From CALJFL01 sp964590005 (GTDB lineage Bacteria; Pseudomonadota; Gammaproteobacteria; Pseudomonadales; Halieaceae), in contig CAZPVJ010000002.1 of NCBI GenBank assembly GCA_964590005.1, forward strand, positions 42,561 through 106,560: a stretch of DNA of 64,000 nucleotides. The letters run 5' to 3'. Position numbers and translations under genes: made by a program. Each line of letters opens with the position of its first letter. Position 1 is the stretch's first letter. The notes under the pieces are model-generated. The model ran no database searches. It saw only the letters and a list, made by a program, of their open reading frames with translations, and was not told the DNA's origin. This document shows, piece after piece, positions 15,385 through 23,759 of the stretch.

Positions 15385-16164
15385 CTAGTTTTCGAACTTC
15401 ATGACAACTTTCCACCACAGACCGGGGAACAGGGTGTGCCAGAGTTGCAGCAGGCGCGCTTCTCCCGGGTAGATAATGTCCTTATTCTTGGCGACGCCCT
15501 TGTCGATCGCGTCGACGATTTTTTCAGGGTCCGCGAGCCGCCCGGATTTCTTTGCTTCGATAATACTGCCCGGGCTGTCGGTGGCCAGCGTCTGGTCAAC
15601 CAGCGGGGTATTGACCGCGGGGGGACAGACCAGGTGAATGTTTACCCCGGAATCTCGCAGTTCATTTTGAAGCACCTCCATATAGGTGTTCACCGCCGAC
15701 TTGGTGGCGCAGTAGGCTCCCATATGGGGCACCATGGCATGACCGGCAATCGAACCAAAGGCGATGAACCTGCCTGAATCTCGGGCCAACATACCTGGAA
15801 GCACCGCCTTGGCCATGTAGGTTGTACCGAAATAGTTTATTCGGAACAATTTCTCCATACCCTCATGGGTCTGGTCCATAAGCTGATGGCTTGGCATAAG
15901 GGCCGCAGCGTGCACCACATGATCTATGGGGCCGAGTGATTCGATCACCTGGGCTACCTTGGCCTCCACATCGGCAAGGTCAGAGATGTCGCAGGAGAAC
16001 GGGTGGATGTTGCTACTGTCCGCGGCAGTCTCCGCCAGCCCGTCGGCATTGACATCAAAGATACCCACCTGGGCCCCGCGCGCTGCCAGCCGTCGAGCGA
16101 TGATTTGGCCCATACCGCTGGCACCACCCGTTACGAGGGCCACCTTGCCCGCCATATCCGCCAT
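15385..16164 (-). CDS. SDR family NAD(P)-dependent oxidoreductase
   Basis: 259 residues from the ATG at 16164, which has GGAG six bases upstream; the open frame extends to 16266 without similar support. The Rossmann motif TGGASGMG is at about 11-18, the NAAA-like element reads HAAALMP, and the catalytic YCATKSA (Tyr-x-x-x-Lys) lies near 152. Acidic Asp in FDVNAD after strand 2 suggests NAD preference. Substrate unknown. It diverges from the esterase gene, with 110 bases between starts. Confidence 0.85.
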   Translation of the reverse strand: MADMAGKVALVTGGASGMGQIIARRLAARGAQVGIFDVNADGLAETAADSSNIHPFSCDISDLADVEAKVAQVIESLGPIDHVVHAAALMPSHQLMDQTHEGMEKLFRINYFGTTYMAKAVLPGMLARDSGRFIAFGSIAGHAMVPHMGAYCATKSAVNTYMEVLQNELRDSGVNIHLVCPPAVNTPLVDQTLATDSPGSIIEAKKSGRLADPEKIVDAIDKGVAKNKDIIYPGEARLLQLWHTLFPGLWWKVVMKFEN

Positions 16165-16274
16165 TGTTACTCCAAGTGGACTACACAAATTAGTGATGCT
16201 CATAGTGAGATTGGCCCGTTGTGCTCGCAAGACCCGATCCGGCCAGTTAAAGTTGCAGTTTTTCACGTGCGAGG

Positions 16275-18143
16275 GTGTACGGATTGAACAAAGTATTGCT
16301 AGGCGCGGGTGTGGTGCTGGTCGTCGCAGGATTGTCCCTGGATTGGTGGCTGGGCCGTGAAACCGTTCCGACTGGACCCCAGCCCGATGTCACCAGCCAG
16401 CGCTATACCACGTCGGGTCCGATTATTGGGTTTGCCGGCTCGCACGATACCCTTAACTGGCTCGGTATTCCCTTCGCAGCACCACCCGTTGGCGATCTGC
16501 GCTGGCGTGCGCCCCAGCCGCCGATTCCCTGGTCAGAACTGCGCCCCACGCTGTCTTTTGGCAATATCTGCCCGCAGTTTGCCAGCCTGCTGGACCCCGG
16601 AGAGGGCGTAGAGGGCGATTGGGTCGGTGATGAGGATTGCCTGACCCTTAACGTGTACGCCCCCAGGGTAGAGCCCGGGCAACGCCCCCTGCCTGTAATG
16701 GTCTGGATCCACGGTGGCGGCAACACGCTCGGCGCTGGCAGCAATTACGACATGGCCGAATTCGCGGCAGACCAGCAACTGGTGGTTGTCACCATAAATT
16801 ACCGCCTTGGTTTGCTGGGCTGGCTTAGCCACCCTGCGTTGAAGGCAACGGCGCCAAGTCCTCGCGACGCCTCAGGTAACTTCGGGCTGCTTGACATGAT
16901 TGCAGCCCTGCAATGGGTGCAGAACAACATCGCGAGCTTTGGCGGTGACCCCGATAGCGTCACGATCGCGGGTGAGTCCGCCGGCGGCAGGAATGTGTAT
17001 GCGCTGTTGGGCGCGAAGTTTGCCGGCGGGCTTTTTCATCGGGCCATTGCACAAAGTGGATCGGTGGGTACTTTCGGTTTGCAACGAGCCGAGAACTATC
17101 GAGATGACCCCAAACCGGGACACCCTTTCAGTTCCCGCGAGCTGGGTTTGAGCTGGCTGCTTGAAACCGGGCGCGCGGCAGATAGGGAACAGGCAAGAAA
17201 GCTCCAGGACAGCCTGGAAGAGCAGGAGTTATCGACACTGCTGCGCGATTTGTCTGTGGCAGATATCCTGGCACCGGTGGCGCACGTCCCGGGTGGCCTC
17301 TATCGGCCGCCACAGAACTTTCGGGATGGTGCGGTGCTGCCCGCTGAGCCGTTGATGCAGGCCTTCGCGGATCCGTCGCGCTGGAACAAGGTGCCCCTGA
17401 TGACGGGAAGCAATCGGGATGAGTACAAGTTGTTTCAACTGCAGGATCCGTCCTACGTCAAACGCTGGTTCGGGTTGATACCCAGGGTCCGCGACCGGGA
17501 ACGCTACGAAAGGGACTCGGCTTATCTCAGTGACGGTTGGAAGGCATTGGCTGTTGATGAAGTTGCGGCGCTGATCAGCGACTCGCGTGTCGATACGCCG
17601 GTATTTGCCTATCGTTTCGATTGGGATGAAGGGTCCTCAGGCTGGTTGCTGGATTTGCCCCTGCTGCTGGGCGCTGCCCACGCCCTGGAGCTCGATTTTC
17701 TGTATAGCCCCCTTATCAGCAGCCGCCTGCCAGGGCTTTTTACTGAGGAGAATGCCGCCGGCAGGCAGTACCTGTCTGCCGCCATGCGCGAATATTGGGC
17801 TCAGTTTGCCTACACCGGGGACCCTGCACGTGGACGTAGCGGCAAACTGCCTCAGTGGCGCTCCTGGGTGGGCTCCGGCGGCCAGTTTATGTTGCTCGAC
17901 TCTCCGGAAGGTGGCGGGCTGCGGCTTGCCGAACAGCGCGTCATGGCAGAGGATTTAAAGGAGCGATTGCGGCGTGACACCTCTATCGAGGATCCACGGG
18001 AGCGCTGCCGGCTGTACGTGCGCTTGTTTCTCGATACCGGCGGTTCAGATGATTTCTTTGACGCCGCCGAATACCAGCAGCTGGACTGTGGGGACTTCCC
18101 CCCCTGGTCCTTAAGTCGGGCGGTGCAACTGCAAGCAGATTAA
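16275..18143 (+). CDS. Carboxylesterase type B family protein, membrane-anchored
   Basis: 622 residues with an N-terminal hydrophobic segment (about 7-26) that would anchor or export it. The alpha/beta-hydrolase esterase features are present: oxyanion element HGGGNTLG (about 147), nucleophile motif GESAGG (about 233) and the GSNRDEYKLF region with the acidic residue. The family hydrolyses carboxylic esters. The start is uncertain: GTG at 16275, or TTG at 16284 which has GAGGG eight bases upstream and looks better placed. It stands alone between the divergent SDR and the convergent Lrp regulator. Confidence 0.86.
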   Translation: MYGLNKVLLGAGVVLVVAGLSLDWWLGRETVPTGPQPDVTSQRYTTSGPIIGFAGSHDTLNWLGIPFAAPPVGDLRWRAPQPPIPWSELRPTLSFGNICPQFASLLDPGEGVEGDWVGDEDCLTLNVYAPRVEPGQRPLPVMVWIHGGGNTLGAGSNYDMAEFAADQQLVVVTINYRLGLLGWLSHPALKATAPSPRDASGNFGLLDMIAALQWVQNNIASFGGDPDSVTIAGESAGGRNVYALLGAKFAGGLFHRAIAQSGSVGTFGLQRAENYRDDPKPGHPFSSRELGLSWLLETGRAADREQARKLQDSLEEQELSTLLRDLSVADILAPVAHVPGGLYRPPQNFRDGAVLPAEPLMQAFADPSRWNKVPLMTGSNRDEYKLFQLQDPSYVKRWFGLIPRVRDRERYERDSAYLSDGWKALAVDEVAALISDSRVDTPVFAYRFDWDEGSSGWLLDLPLLLGAAHALELDFLYSPLISSRLPGLFTEENAAGRQYLSAAMREYWAQFAYTGDPARGRSGKLPQWRSWVGSGGQFMLLDSPEGGGLRLAEQRVMAEDLKERLRRDTSIEDPRERCRLYVRLFLDTGGSDDFFDAAEYQQLDCGDFPPWSLSRAVQLQAD

Positions 18144-18173
18144 AGCCTAAGAAGCGAGTAAGCGCCCACAAAC

Positions 18174-18656
18174 CTAGTCGCTCAGGTGGTCCAGTGGCAG
18201 GGCTGTCTGCTGGATTACCCGGCGCAATTCGAAGCTCGACTGTACGCCTGTTACACCCGCTATTCGGGTCAGCCTACCCAGTAGGAACCGCTCGTAGTAC
18301 TCCATATCCGGGACGACAGCCTTGAGCAGATAGTCGGCCGCCTGTCCCGTTACCACGGCGCACTCCATGACCTCGGGGTATTTACTGACTTCGGCCTCAA
18401 AGGCGTCAAAGCGCTCCGGGGTGTGGCGATCCATGCTGATACTGATCCAGGCAGTCAGTTTTAAGCCCAGTAGCGACTGGTTCAGGAGCGTTACGTGGCC
18501 CCGAATCAGTCCGGACTCTTCCAGGCGCTTGACTCTCCGGGAACAGGGGGTCGGGGATAGGCCGACAGCCTCGGCCAGTTCCAGGTTGGTTATCCTGCCG
18601 TCACCTTGCATCACCTCCAGGATTCTGCGGTCTGTCCTGTCGAGCTTTATTGTCAT
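18174..18656 (-). CDS. Lrp/AsnC family transcriptional regulator
   Basis: 160 residues: N-terminal winged helix (LDRTDRRILEVMQGDGRITN... LSPTPCSRRVKRLEESG) and a C-terminal RAM ligand-binding domain (VVTGQAADYLLKAVVPD). Lrp-type proteins bind amino acids and control their metabolism. It is divergent from leuA with 286 bases between starts, and an A+T-rich dyad lies 59 bases upstream of its own start. Self-regulation and control of leuA are plausible inferences. Other family members, such as Bkd- or Put-type regulators, cannot be excluded. Confidence 0.9.
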   Translation of the reverse strand: MTIKLDRTDRRILEVMQGDGRITNLELAEAVGLSPTPCSRRVKRLEESGLIRGHVTLLNQSLLGLKLTAWISISMDRHTPERFDAFEAEVSKYPEVMECAVVTGQAADYLLKAVVPDMEYYERFLLGRLTRIAGVTGVQSSFELRRVIQQTALPLDHLSD

Positions 18657-18714
18657 ATTGCAGAGTTTCCCTACGTCATGGAAGCGGTCGATAGTGGTGA
18701 TTTTAACTAAAAAT

Positions 18715-18747
18715 ATCTATATATACGATTTTATTCACTATATAGAT
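18715..18747. promoter_or_regulatory. A+T-rich dyad between the lrp-type gene and leuA
   Basis: ATCTATATA (18715-18723) faces TATATAGAT (18739-18747) across 15 bases. The arms are perfect inverted repeats in a very A+T-rich patch of an otherwise G+C-rich sequence. Lrp-family operators are A+T-rich dyads, so this is a good candidate site for the adjacent regulator. Confidence 0.5.
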
Positions 18748-18792
18748 TGAAAAAGGGGCGATATTAGCAATCATTCACTCCTGGTAGAGCGC

Positions 18793-18798
18793 TATACT
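18793..18798 (+). promoter_or_regulatory. Probable -10 box of leuA
   Basis: TATACT at 18793-18798, with no good -35 at 16-18 bases. It would give a leuA leader of about 138 bases, which holds the hairpins at 18876-18917. Confidence 0.35.
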
Positions 18799-18875
18799 AT
18801 CGCCCTGGCTGTCAGTGTCACCTGGCGTGAAGCTCCGATTACCGTCAGAGCCCAGCGCAGCGCAAAGCCTCACAA

Positions 18876-18917
18876 GGGCATGCCCCCGGGAAACCGGACA
18901 GGTGAAACCAGCCACCT
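18876..18917 (+). other. Structured leader just upstream of leuA
   Basis: Three compact elements follow one another: the palindrome GGGCATGCCC (18876-18885), CCGG-GAAA-CCGG (18886-18897, a GNRA-type tetraloop), and AGGTG/CACCT (18900-18917). The last ends 25 bases before the leuA ATG. I see no leucine-codon leader peptide, T-box or U-run, so classical attenuation is not supported. Confidence 0.4.
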
Positions 18918-18942
18918 AATTGAGAAATAGCGGAACAATGCC

Positions 18943-20616
18943 ATGAGCAGATTTGATTACAGTAAATACCCCGCCTTTGAGCCGGTAAAAATGACTGGCC
19001 GTCGCTGGCCAGACCGGGTCCTCGACCGGGCTCCACACTGGTGTAGTGTTGATCTGCGAGACGGAAATCAGGCCCTGATAGAGCCAATGACCGCTGGCCA
19101 GAAATCGAGGCTTTGGGATCAATTGCTGAAGATCGGCTTCAAGGAGATAGAGGTTGGCTTTCCGTCGGCGTCCAGCCATGACTATGATTTCGTTCGCGAA
19201 CTGATCGACGGCGACCGAATTCCGGATGATGTCACCATACAGGTACTGACCCAGGCCCGTCCGGAGTTGATCGAAAAGACTTTCGAATCACTGCGCGGCG
19301 TGCGACGGGCCATCGTCCATGTTTACAACTCAACCTCCACGGTACAGCGTGAGCAAGTCTTCGGCCTGGGCCGCGAGGGCATTATTGATATCGCGGTGAA
19401 GGGCGCTCAGCTGGTGCAGGACTGCGCAGACCGCCACCCGGAGACGGAGTGGGTGTTTGAGTATTCACCCGAGAGCTTCACGGGAACAGAGCTGGACTTT
19501 GCTGTTGAGGTTTGCAATGCCGTCACTGCAGTGTGGCAACCGACGCCGGAGAATCCCTGCATTATCAACCTGCCCGCTACAGTGGAAATGAGCACTCCCA
19601 ATATCTATGCCGATCAGATCGAATGGTTTTGTGACCGGGTGGAGCGTCGCGACAGCCTGTTGATTTCTCTCCATACCCACAATGACCGAGGCTGTGCTGT
19701 CGCCGCGGCGGAACTGGGTGTCCTGGCCGGTGCCGACCGGATTGAAGGCACTCTCATGGGCAATGGTGAGCGCACCGGCAACATGGATATCGTCACCATG
19801 GGAATGAACCTCTATAGCCAGGGCGTCGATCCAAAGCTTGATTTCAGCCAGATGGACGAGATCATCCAGACGGTCAAGGAGTGCACCCAGCTACCTGTAC
19901 ACCCAAGACACCCTTACGCTGGCGAGCTGGTGTTTACCGCCTTCTCCGGCAGCCACCAGGACGCGATCAAGAAATGCCTGGCCCGCCGTGAAGGCCGCGA
20001 GGTATGGGAAGTCGCTTACCTGCCAATAGACCCGGCCGATATTGGCCGTTCCTATCAGGAAGTGATTCGCATCAACAGCCAGTCAGGCAAAGGCGGTATT
20101 GCCTATGTGCTGGAGCGTGATTATGGCCTTGAACTGCCGCGCTGGCTGCAGATTGATTTTAGTGCATCTGTGCAGGCGTTTGCGGAAGAACGCGAAAGCG
20201 AGGTTGAGTCCTCCTCGATATTTGAATTGTTTGAGCAAACCTATCTCGGTGAGGACAAGCAGTGGCGGCTGGGCGATTACCAGGTGAAGCGCGCTGACGG
20301 GATAGACCAACTGACAGTGGAATTGTTGCATAACGGTGTTGGCCATCAGCTGTCCGGGTCAGGAAACGGCGTTGTGGCTGCATTCGTCGACGCGGTCGCC
20401 GGCTTTATCGGTAAGCAGATTGTATTGGTGGAATATAGCGAACATGCACTTAGCCACAGCGCTGACGCGGAGGCGATTTGCTACATTCAGCTGAACATCG
20501 ACGGTGATCGCTATTGTGGGGTAGGCCGCAGTCACGACATTGTGCAGGCTTCCCTGGACGGCATTCTCGGTGCGATTAATCGCGCCGCGGAACAGGACGC
20601 TATTGCCGCAGCCTGA
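18943..20616 (+). CDS. leuA: 2-isopropylmalate synthase (LeuA type 2)
   Basis: 557 residues, the length of the LeuA type 2 group. It condenses acetyl-CoA with 2-oxoisovalerate, the first committed step of leucine synthesis. The DRE-TIM barrel signature SVDLRDGNQALI lies at about 31-42 and the metal motif HTHNDRGC near 244. The C-terminal third carries the regulatory domain that normally binds leucine. The ATG at 18943 is chosen because an ATG five bases earlier runs into a stop at once. An Lrp-type regulator faces it. No other leu genes are in the window. Confidence 0.96.
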   Translation: MSRFDYSKYPAFEPVKMTGRRWPDRVLDRAPHWCSVDLRDGNQALIEPMTAGQKSRLWDQLLKIGFKEIEVGFPSASSHDYDFVRELIDGDRIPDDVTIQVLTQARPELIEKTFESLRGVRRAIVHVYNSTSTVQREQVFGLGREGIIDIAVKGAQLVQDCADRHPETEWVFEYSPESFTGTELDFAVEVCNAVTAVWQPTPENPCIINLPATVEMSTPNIYADQIEWFCDRVERRDSLLISLHTHNDRGCAVAAAELGVLAGADRIEGTLMGNGERTGNMDIVTMGMNLYSQGVDPKLDFSQMDEIIQTVKECTQLPVHPRHPYAGELVFTAFSGSHQDAIKKCLARREGREVWEVAYLPIDPADIGRSYQEVIRINSQSGKGGIAYVLERDYGLELPRWLQIDFSASVQAFAEERESEVESSSIFELFEQTYLGEDKQWRLGDYQVKRADGIDQLTVELLHNGVGHQLSGSGNGVVAAFVDAVAGFIGKQIVLVEYSEHALSHSADAEAICYIQLNIDGDRYCGVGRSHDIVQASLDGILGAINRAAEQDAIAAA

Positions 20617-20644
20617 CAGCGCTCCTGGCCTGGCTTTCCCATCA

Positions 20645-21331
20645 ATGAATATCAGGGCGATTCCACTGCTGGCCGCGGTGGTGCCGTTCTGCGCAGTGCA
20701 CCTAACCTACCTGGTTGCTGCCAGCACCGGCGCGGTGGACTGGTGCATTCCCTACATTGATAGCTGTACCTCGATAAGTGCTACCGGGCGTGAACCGCCT
20801 GCCAGTTATATCTTCCGTGCCACCATGTTGCCGTCAGCTGTGTTCATGGCAGTTTACTGGTGGTTTAACCTGACCTGGCTCGACAGTGAGCGAGCGCGTG
20901 CCGAATTACCGCGAGGGCTATTGGGTCCCTGGATGATGGCCCTTGGACTGTTGGCCTGTATTGGTTTGGTGCTGTATGTGACGGTGCTGGGCGAAGCCGG
21001 TGATCTGTGGCGACGACAACGGCGCATAGGCACAGTACTGTTTTTCTCTTTTACGTTTATCGCCCAATTGTTACTGGTCGCACAGTTACGGCAGCTGAGC
21101 CGGACTCTGCCGCGACTCCAGGCCATCGCGCACCTGATGCTGGCCATCTGTATTTTGCTGCTGGCACTGGGCCTGTTAACGGTGGCTTTAGACGCCTGGG
21201 ATGAGCAGTGGTATGAGTCGATCGAAGACGCTTTCGAGTGGGCCCTGTCCCTGCTCCTGCAAAGCAATTTCCTGCTGGGTTACTTTCTCTGGCGGCGTGC
21301 TGGATGGGGTCTGGTGGTCAGTAGGCCTTGA
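20645..21331 (+). CDS. Multi-pass membrane protein of unknown function
   Basis: 228 residues from the ATG at 20645, about six hydrophobic helices. The segment CTSISATGREPPASYIFRATM after helix 1 resembles the conserved loop of Frag1/DRAM/Sfk1-type membrane proteins, but the match is by eye and weak. No catalytic motif is visible. It starts 28 bases after leuA on the same strand and may be co-transcribed. Its last 14 bases overlap the 3' end of the convergent MFS gene. Confidence 0.65.
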   Translation: MNIRAIPLLAAVVPFCAVHLTYLVAASTGAVDWCIPYIDSCTSISATGREPPASYIFRATMLPSAVFMAVYWWFNLTWLDSERARAELPRGLLGPWMMALGLLACIGLVLYVTVLGEAGDLWRRQRRIGTVLFFSFTFIAQLLLVAQLRQLSRTLPRLQAIAHLMLAICILLLALGLLTVALDAWDEQWYESIEDAFEWALSLLLQSNFLLGYFLWRRAGWGLVVSRP

Positions 21332-22601
21332 TACGACCCAGGGCGGCCATGACCCCCGCTGTCAGGAGGGCGAGTACGATCAACAGCCACAGGCTGAAGC
21401 CAGCGCCATCTGACCCGATCAATGTGCTTGCCAGCAGTGGTGCCAGTGCTCCGCCGAGCACAATAGTAACGCCATTGAACAGGCCAATACCCGTGGCGAT
21501 ATCATCGTGCGGAATAATGCGCTGTGCGAACGCAAATTCCGCGGTGGTGTAGGCCGAGGCACAGAATACCGCGGCGACCATGGCGGTGATGGTGAGTTTA
21601 AGGCTGTCGACTGTGAACGCGACATAGATCAACCCTGCCAGAATGATAAATCCCACTGCGGCCACCAGGCCCCGCCGATTACTTCTATCCCCCAGTTGCG
21701 ACCAGAATGCCAGGCCGGCCAGTCCCGCTGCATAGGGTAGGGACGCTAGCCAGGTCAATTGATGGTAGGGGACGCCCAGGGTAACCGTCAGGTAGGTTGG
21801 TATCCAGCTGGTGAGACCGATGCTGACGACGTTGTTCAGTGTGCCCGCTAGCAGAAGCAGCAGGAACTCCTGATTCTTCAGCAGGTATAAAGGATACCGG
21901 CTGCCCTCCGGGCTTTTGTTTGCTGCCAGTTCCTCTGTTTCAAAATGGTCCTGTAACCAGTCTCGCTCGTGTCTCCCCAGCGTTTGATCCTGTTCCGGGG
22001 TATCAAAAACAAAGCGGGCGACCAGGGGTACGCTTATTGCCAGCCCGGCAACTGCCAGACCAAGAAATGCGGCGCGCCAACCAAAGCTCTGCATCATGGG
22101 TACCAGCAGGATGGGGCCCAGGATAATGGCCAGGAAAACACCGGAAAACAGGATACTGTTGGCTCGGCTGCGTTCGTCCGGCGGAAACCAGTCTTTGATT
22201 GCCTTGCCCGCCAGCGGGAAATGCGGCCCCTCGGCGGCGCCCAGTAATACCCGGCAGGCGGCGAACAATAGAATAAATTGACTGAGAAAGGCGCTGAGCG
22301 CGGTAAACAGCGAGGCCAGGGTAAGGATTATTATAATGCCACGCCTGGGGCCCAGTCGCGCAGCCAGAGGCGTTACCAGCAGGCCGGACAGGCCATAGCC
22401 CACGTAGAATAGCGACATCAGCAAGCCGCCGTAACGCTGCAGCTCACTTTCCGTCCAGTTGAGCTGCTCGGCGATCAGCGGTAATGCCAGGGTAATGTTG
22501 ATTCGATCCAGGTAGGCGATCAACACGGTCAGCGCCAGCACCACGGGAAGGCGCCAGCGGCGGCGCCCGTTTGTCGGGGGCGGTGGGTAGGGCGCTGCCA
22601 T
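21318..22601 (-). CDS. MFS transporter, anion:cation symporter-like
   Basis: 427 residues from the ATG at 22601 (GAGAG about nine bases upstream); the frame is open to 22637. About 12 helices. Helix 1 LIAYLDRINITLALPLIAEQ (about 27-46) and GYGLSGLLVTPLAARLGPRRG are typical of the ACS/phthalate permease-type MFS group that imports organic anions. Substrate unknown. It diverges from a Ser/Thr dehydratase gene with 101 bases between starts, which may point to uptake of a hydroxy-amino acid or related compound (inference). Confidence 0.85.
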   Translation of the reverse strand: MAAPYPPPPTNGRRRWRLPVVLALTVLIAYLDRINITLALPLIAEQLNWTESELQRYGGLLMSLFYVGYGLSGLLVTPLAARLGPRRGIIIILTLASLFTALSAFLSQFILLFAACRVLLGAAEGPHFPLAGKAIKDWFPPDERSRANSILFSGVFLAIILGPILLVPMMQSFGWRAAFLGLAVAGLAISVPLVARFVFDTPEQDQTLGRHERDWLQDHFETEELAANKSPEGSRYPLYLLKNQEFLLLLLAGTLNNVVSIGLTSWIPTYLTVTLGVPYHQLTWLASLPYAAGLAGLAFWSQLGDRSNRRGLVAAVGFIILAGLIYVAFTVDSLKLTITAMVAAVFCASAYTTAEFAFAQRIIPHDDIATGIGLFNGVTIVLGGALAPLLASTLIGSDGAGFSLWLLIVLALLTAGVMAALGRIKAY

Positions 22602-22702
22602 CGGGTATCTCTCAGAAAATTCGCACAAATGTAACAATAAAACGCATAATCCTGAAACGCGTTATCCGTTGCGATGACAAAGGTTCCTGGAAGAGTATAG
22701 AA

Positions 22703-23647
22703 ATGCCTGCCCCGACACTTGCGGATATCGAAGCCGCCCATAACCGGATTGCCGAGGCCATCCATAAAACACCGGTGTATCACAGCCACTTGCTCGATGA
22801 ACATACTGGCGGTGAACTCCACTTTAAATGTGAGAATCTGCAGAAGGTGGGTGCATTCAAGGCGCGAGGCGCCACCAACGCGGTGCTGGGCCTGAACCCG
22901 GAGCAGGCCGTCGGCGGTGTTGCCACGCACTCCTCGGGTAATCATGGCGCCGCACTCGCGATGGCGGCAGCGATGCGCGGCATTCCCGCTCACATTGTGA
23001 TGCCTGCGAATGCGCCCGCTGCAAAAAAAGCAGCGGTTGCCGCCTACGGCGCGCTGGTCGTCGAATGCGAGTCGACTTTACCCGCCAGGGAGGAAACCCT
23101 GGCGATGGTGCTTGAGCGAACGGGCGCCCACCCGGTGCCACCGTATGATGACCCCCGGATAATTGCCGGCCAGGGCACGGTGGCCCTGGAACTTCTGGAG
23201 CAGGTGCAGGACCTCGATCTGGTGGTGGTGCCGGTCGGTGGGGGTGGCTTACTTGCCGGTGTTGCGATCGCCGTAAAAAGCATCGACCCCGATATCGAGG
23301 TCATGGCAGTGGAGCCAGCCGGTGCCGATGATGCCTTCAGATCCTTTGGCCTTGGGAGGCGTGTCGAACAGACCGCGCCCAACACTATTGCCGACGGCTT
23401 GCGCGCGAGCCTGGGGGTGTTGAACTTTGAAATTATTCAGCGCTATGTGGATACCATTGTTACCGTCGAGGATGCCACCATTGTAGAGGCGATGAAGCTG
23501 CAGTGGAGCAGGCTGAAAACCGTTGTGGAACCCTCTGGAGCTGTTAGCTACGCCGGGGCGCTGGAGCATCCCGAGCGATTTCGCGGGCGCCGCGCAGGCG
23601 TCATCATCACCGGCGGCAATCTCGATCTCGACAACCTGCCCTGGTAA
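22703..23647 (+). CDS. PLP-dependent threonine/serine dehydratase family protein
   Basis: 314 residues from the ATG at 22703 with GGAAGAG about seven bases upstream. It is a fold-type II PLP enzyme: Schiff-base lysine in KVGAFKARGATNAV (about 50-63), phosphate loop SSGNHGAAL (about 79-87) and glycine-rich VPVGGGGLLAG (about 178). It lacks the C-terminal ACT regulatory domain of biosynthetic IlvA, so it is catabolic threonine dehydratase, serine racemase or threo-3-hydroxyaspartate ammonia-lyase; the sequence does not decide which. It is divergent from the MFS transporter. Confidence 0.86.
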   Translation: MPAPTLADIEAAHNRIAEAIHKTPVYHSHLLDEHTGGELHFKCENLQKVGAFKARGATNAVLGLNPEQAVGGVATHSSGNHGAALAMAAAMRGIPAHIVMPANAPAAKKAAVAAYGALVVECESTLPAREETLAMVLERTGAHPVPPYDDPRIIAGQGTVALELLEQVQDLDLVVVPVGGGGLLAGVAIAVKSIDPDIEVMAVEPAGADDAFRSFGLGRRVEQTAPNTIADGLRASLGVLNFEIIQRYVDTIVTVEDATIVEAMKLQWSRLKTVVEPSGAVSYAGALEHPERFRGRRAGVIITGGNLDLDNLPW

Positions 23648-23759
23648 TCCCGTTACCGCATCTGCCTGGGCAGGGATTAATCACCATGAAAACTGCTGTC
23701 GATTGTGTGAAAATCCGGGTATTGAGGGCGCCGGAGATAGCCCGTGGTAGCACGCACAA

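Noticed and set aside
18805..18942. Leucine attenuator or T-box before leuA
   Set aside because: No leader frame with leucine codons, no T-box sequence and no U-run after a hairpin.
23437..23460. GAACTT inside the dehydratase gene as a second sigma-E promoter
   Set aside because: It lies within a coding sequence and is not followed by TCTGA at 16-17 bases.
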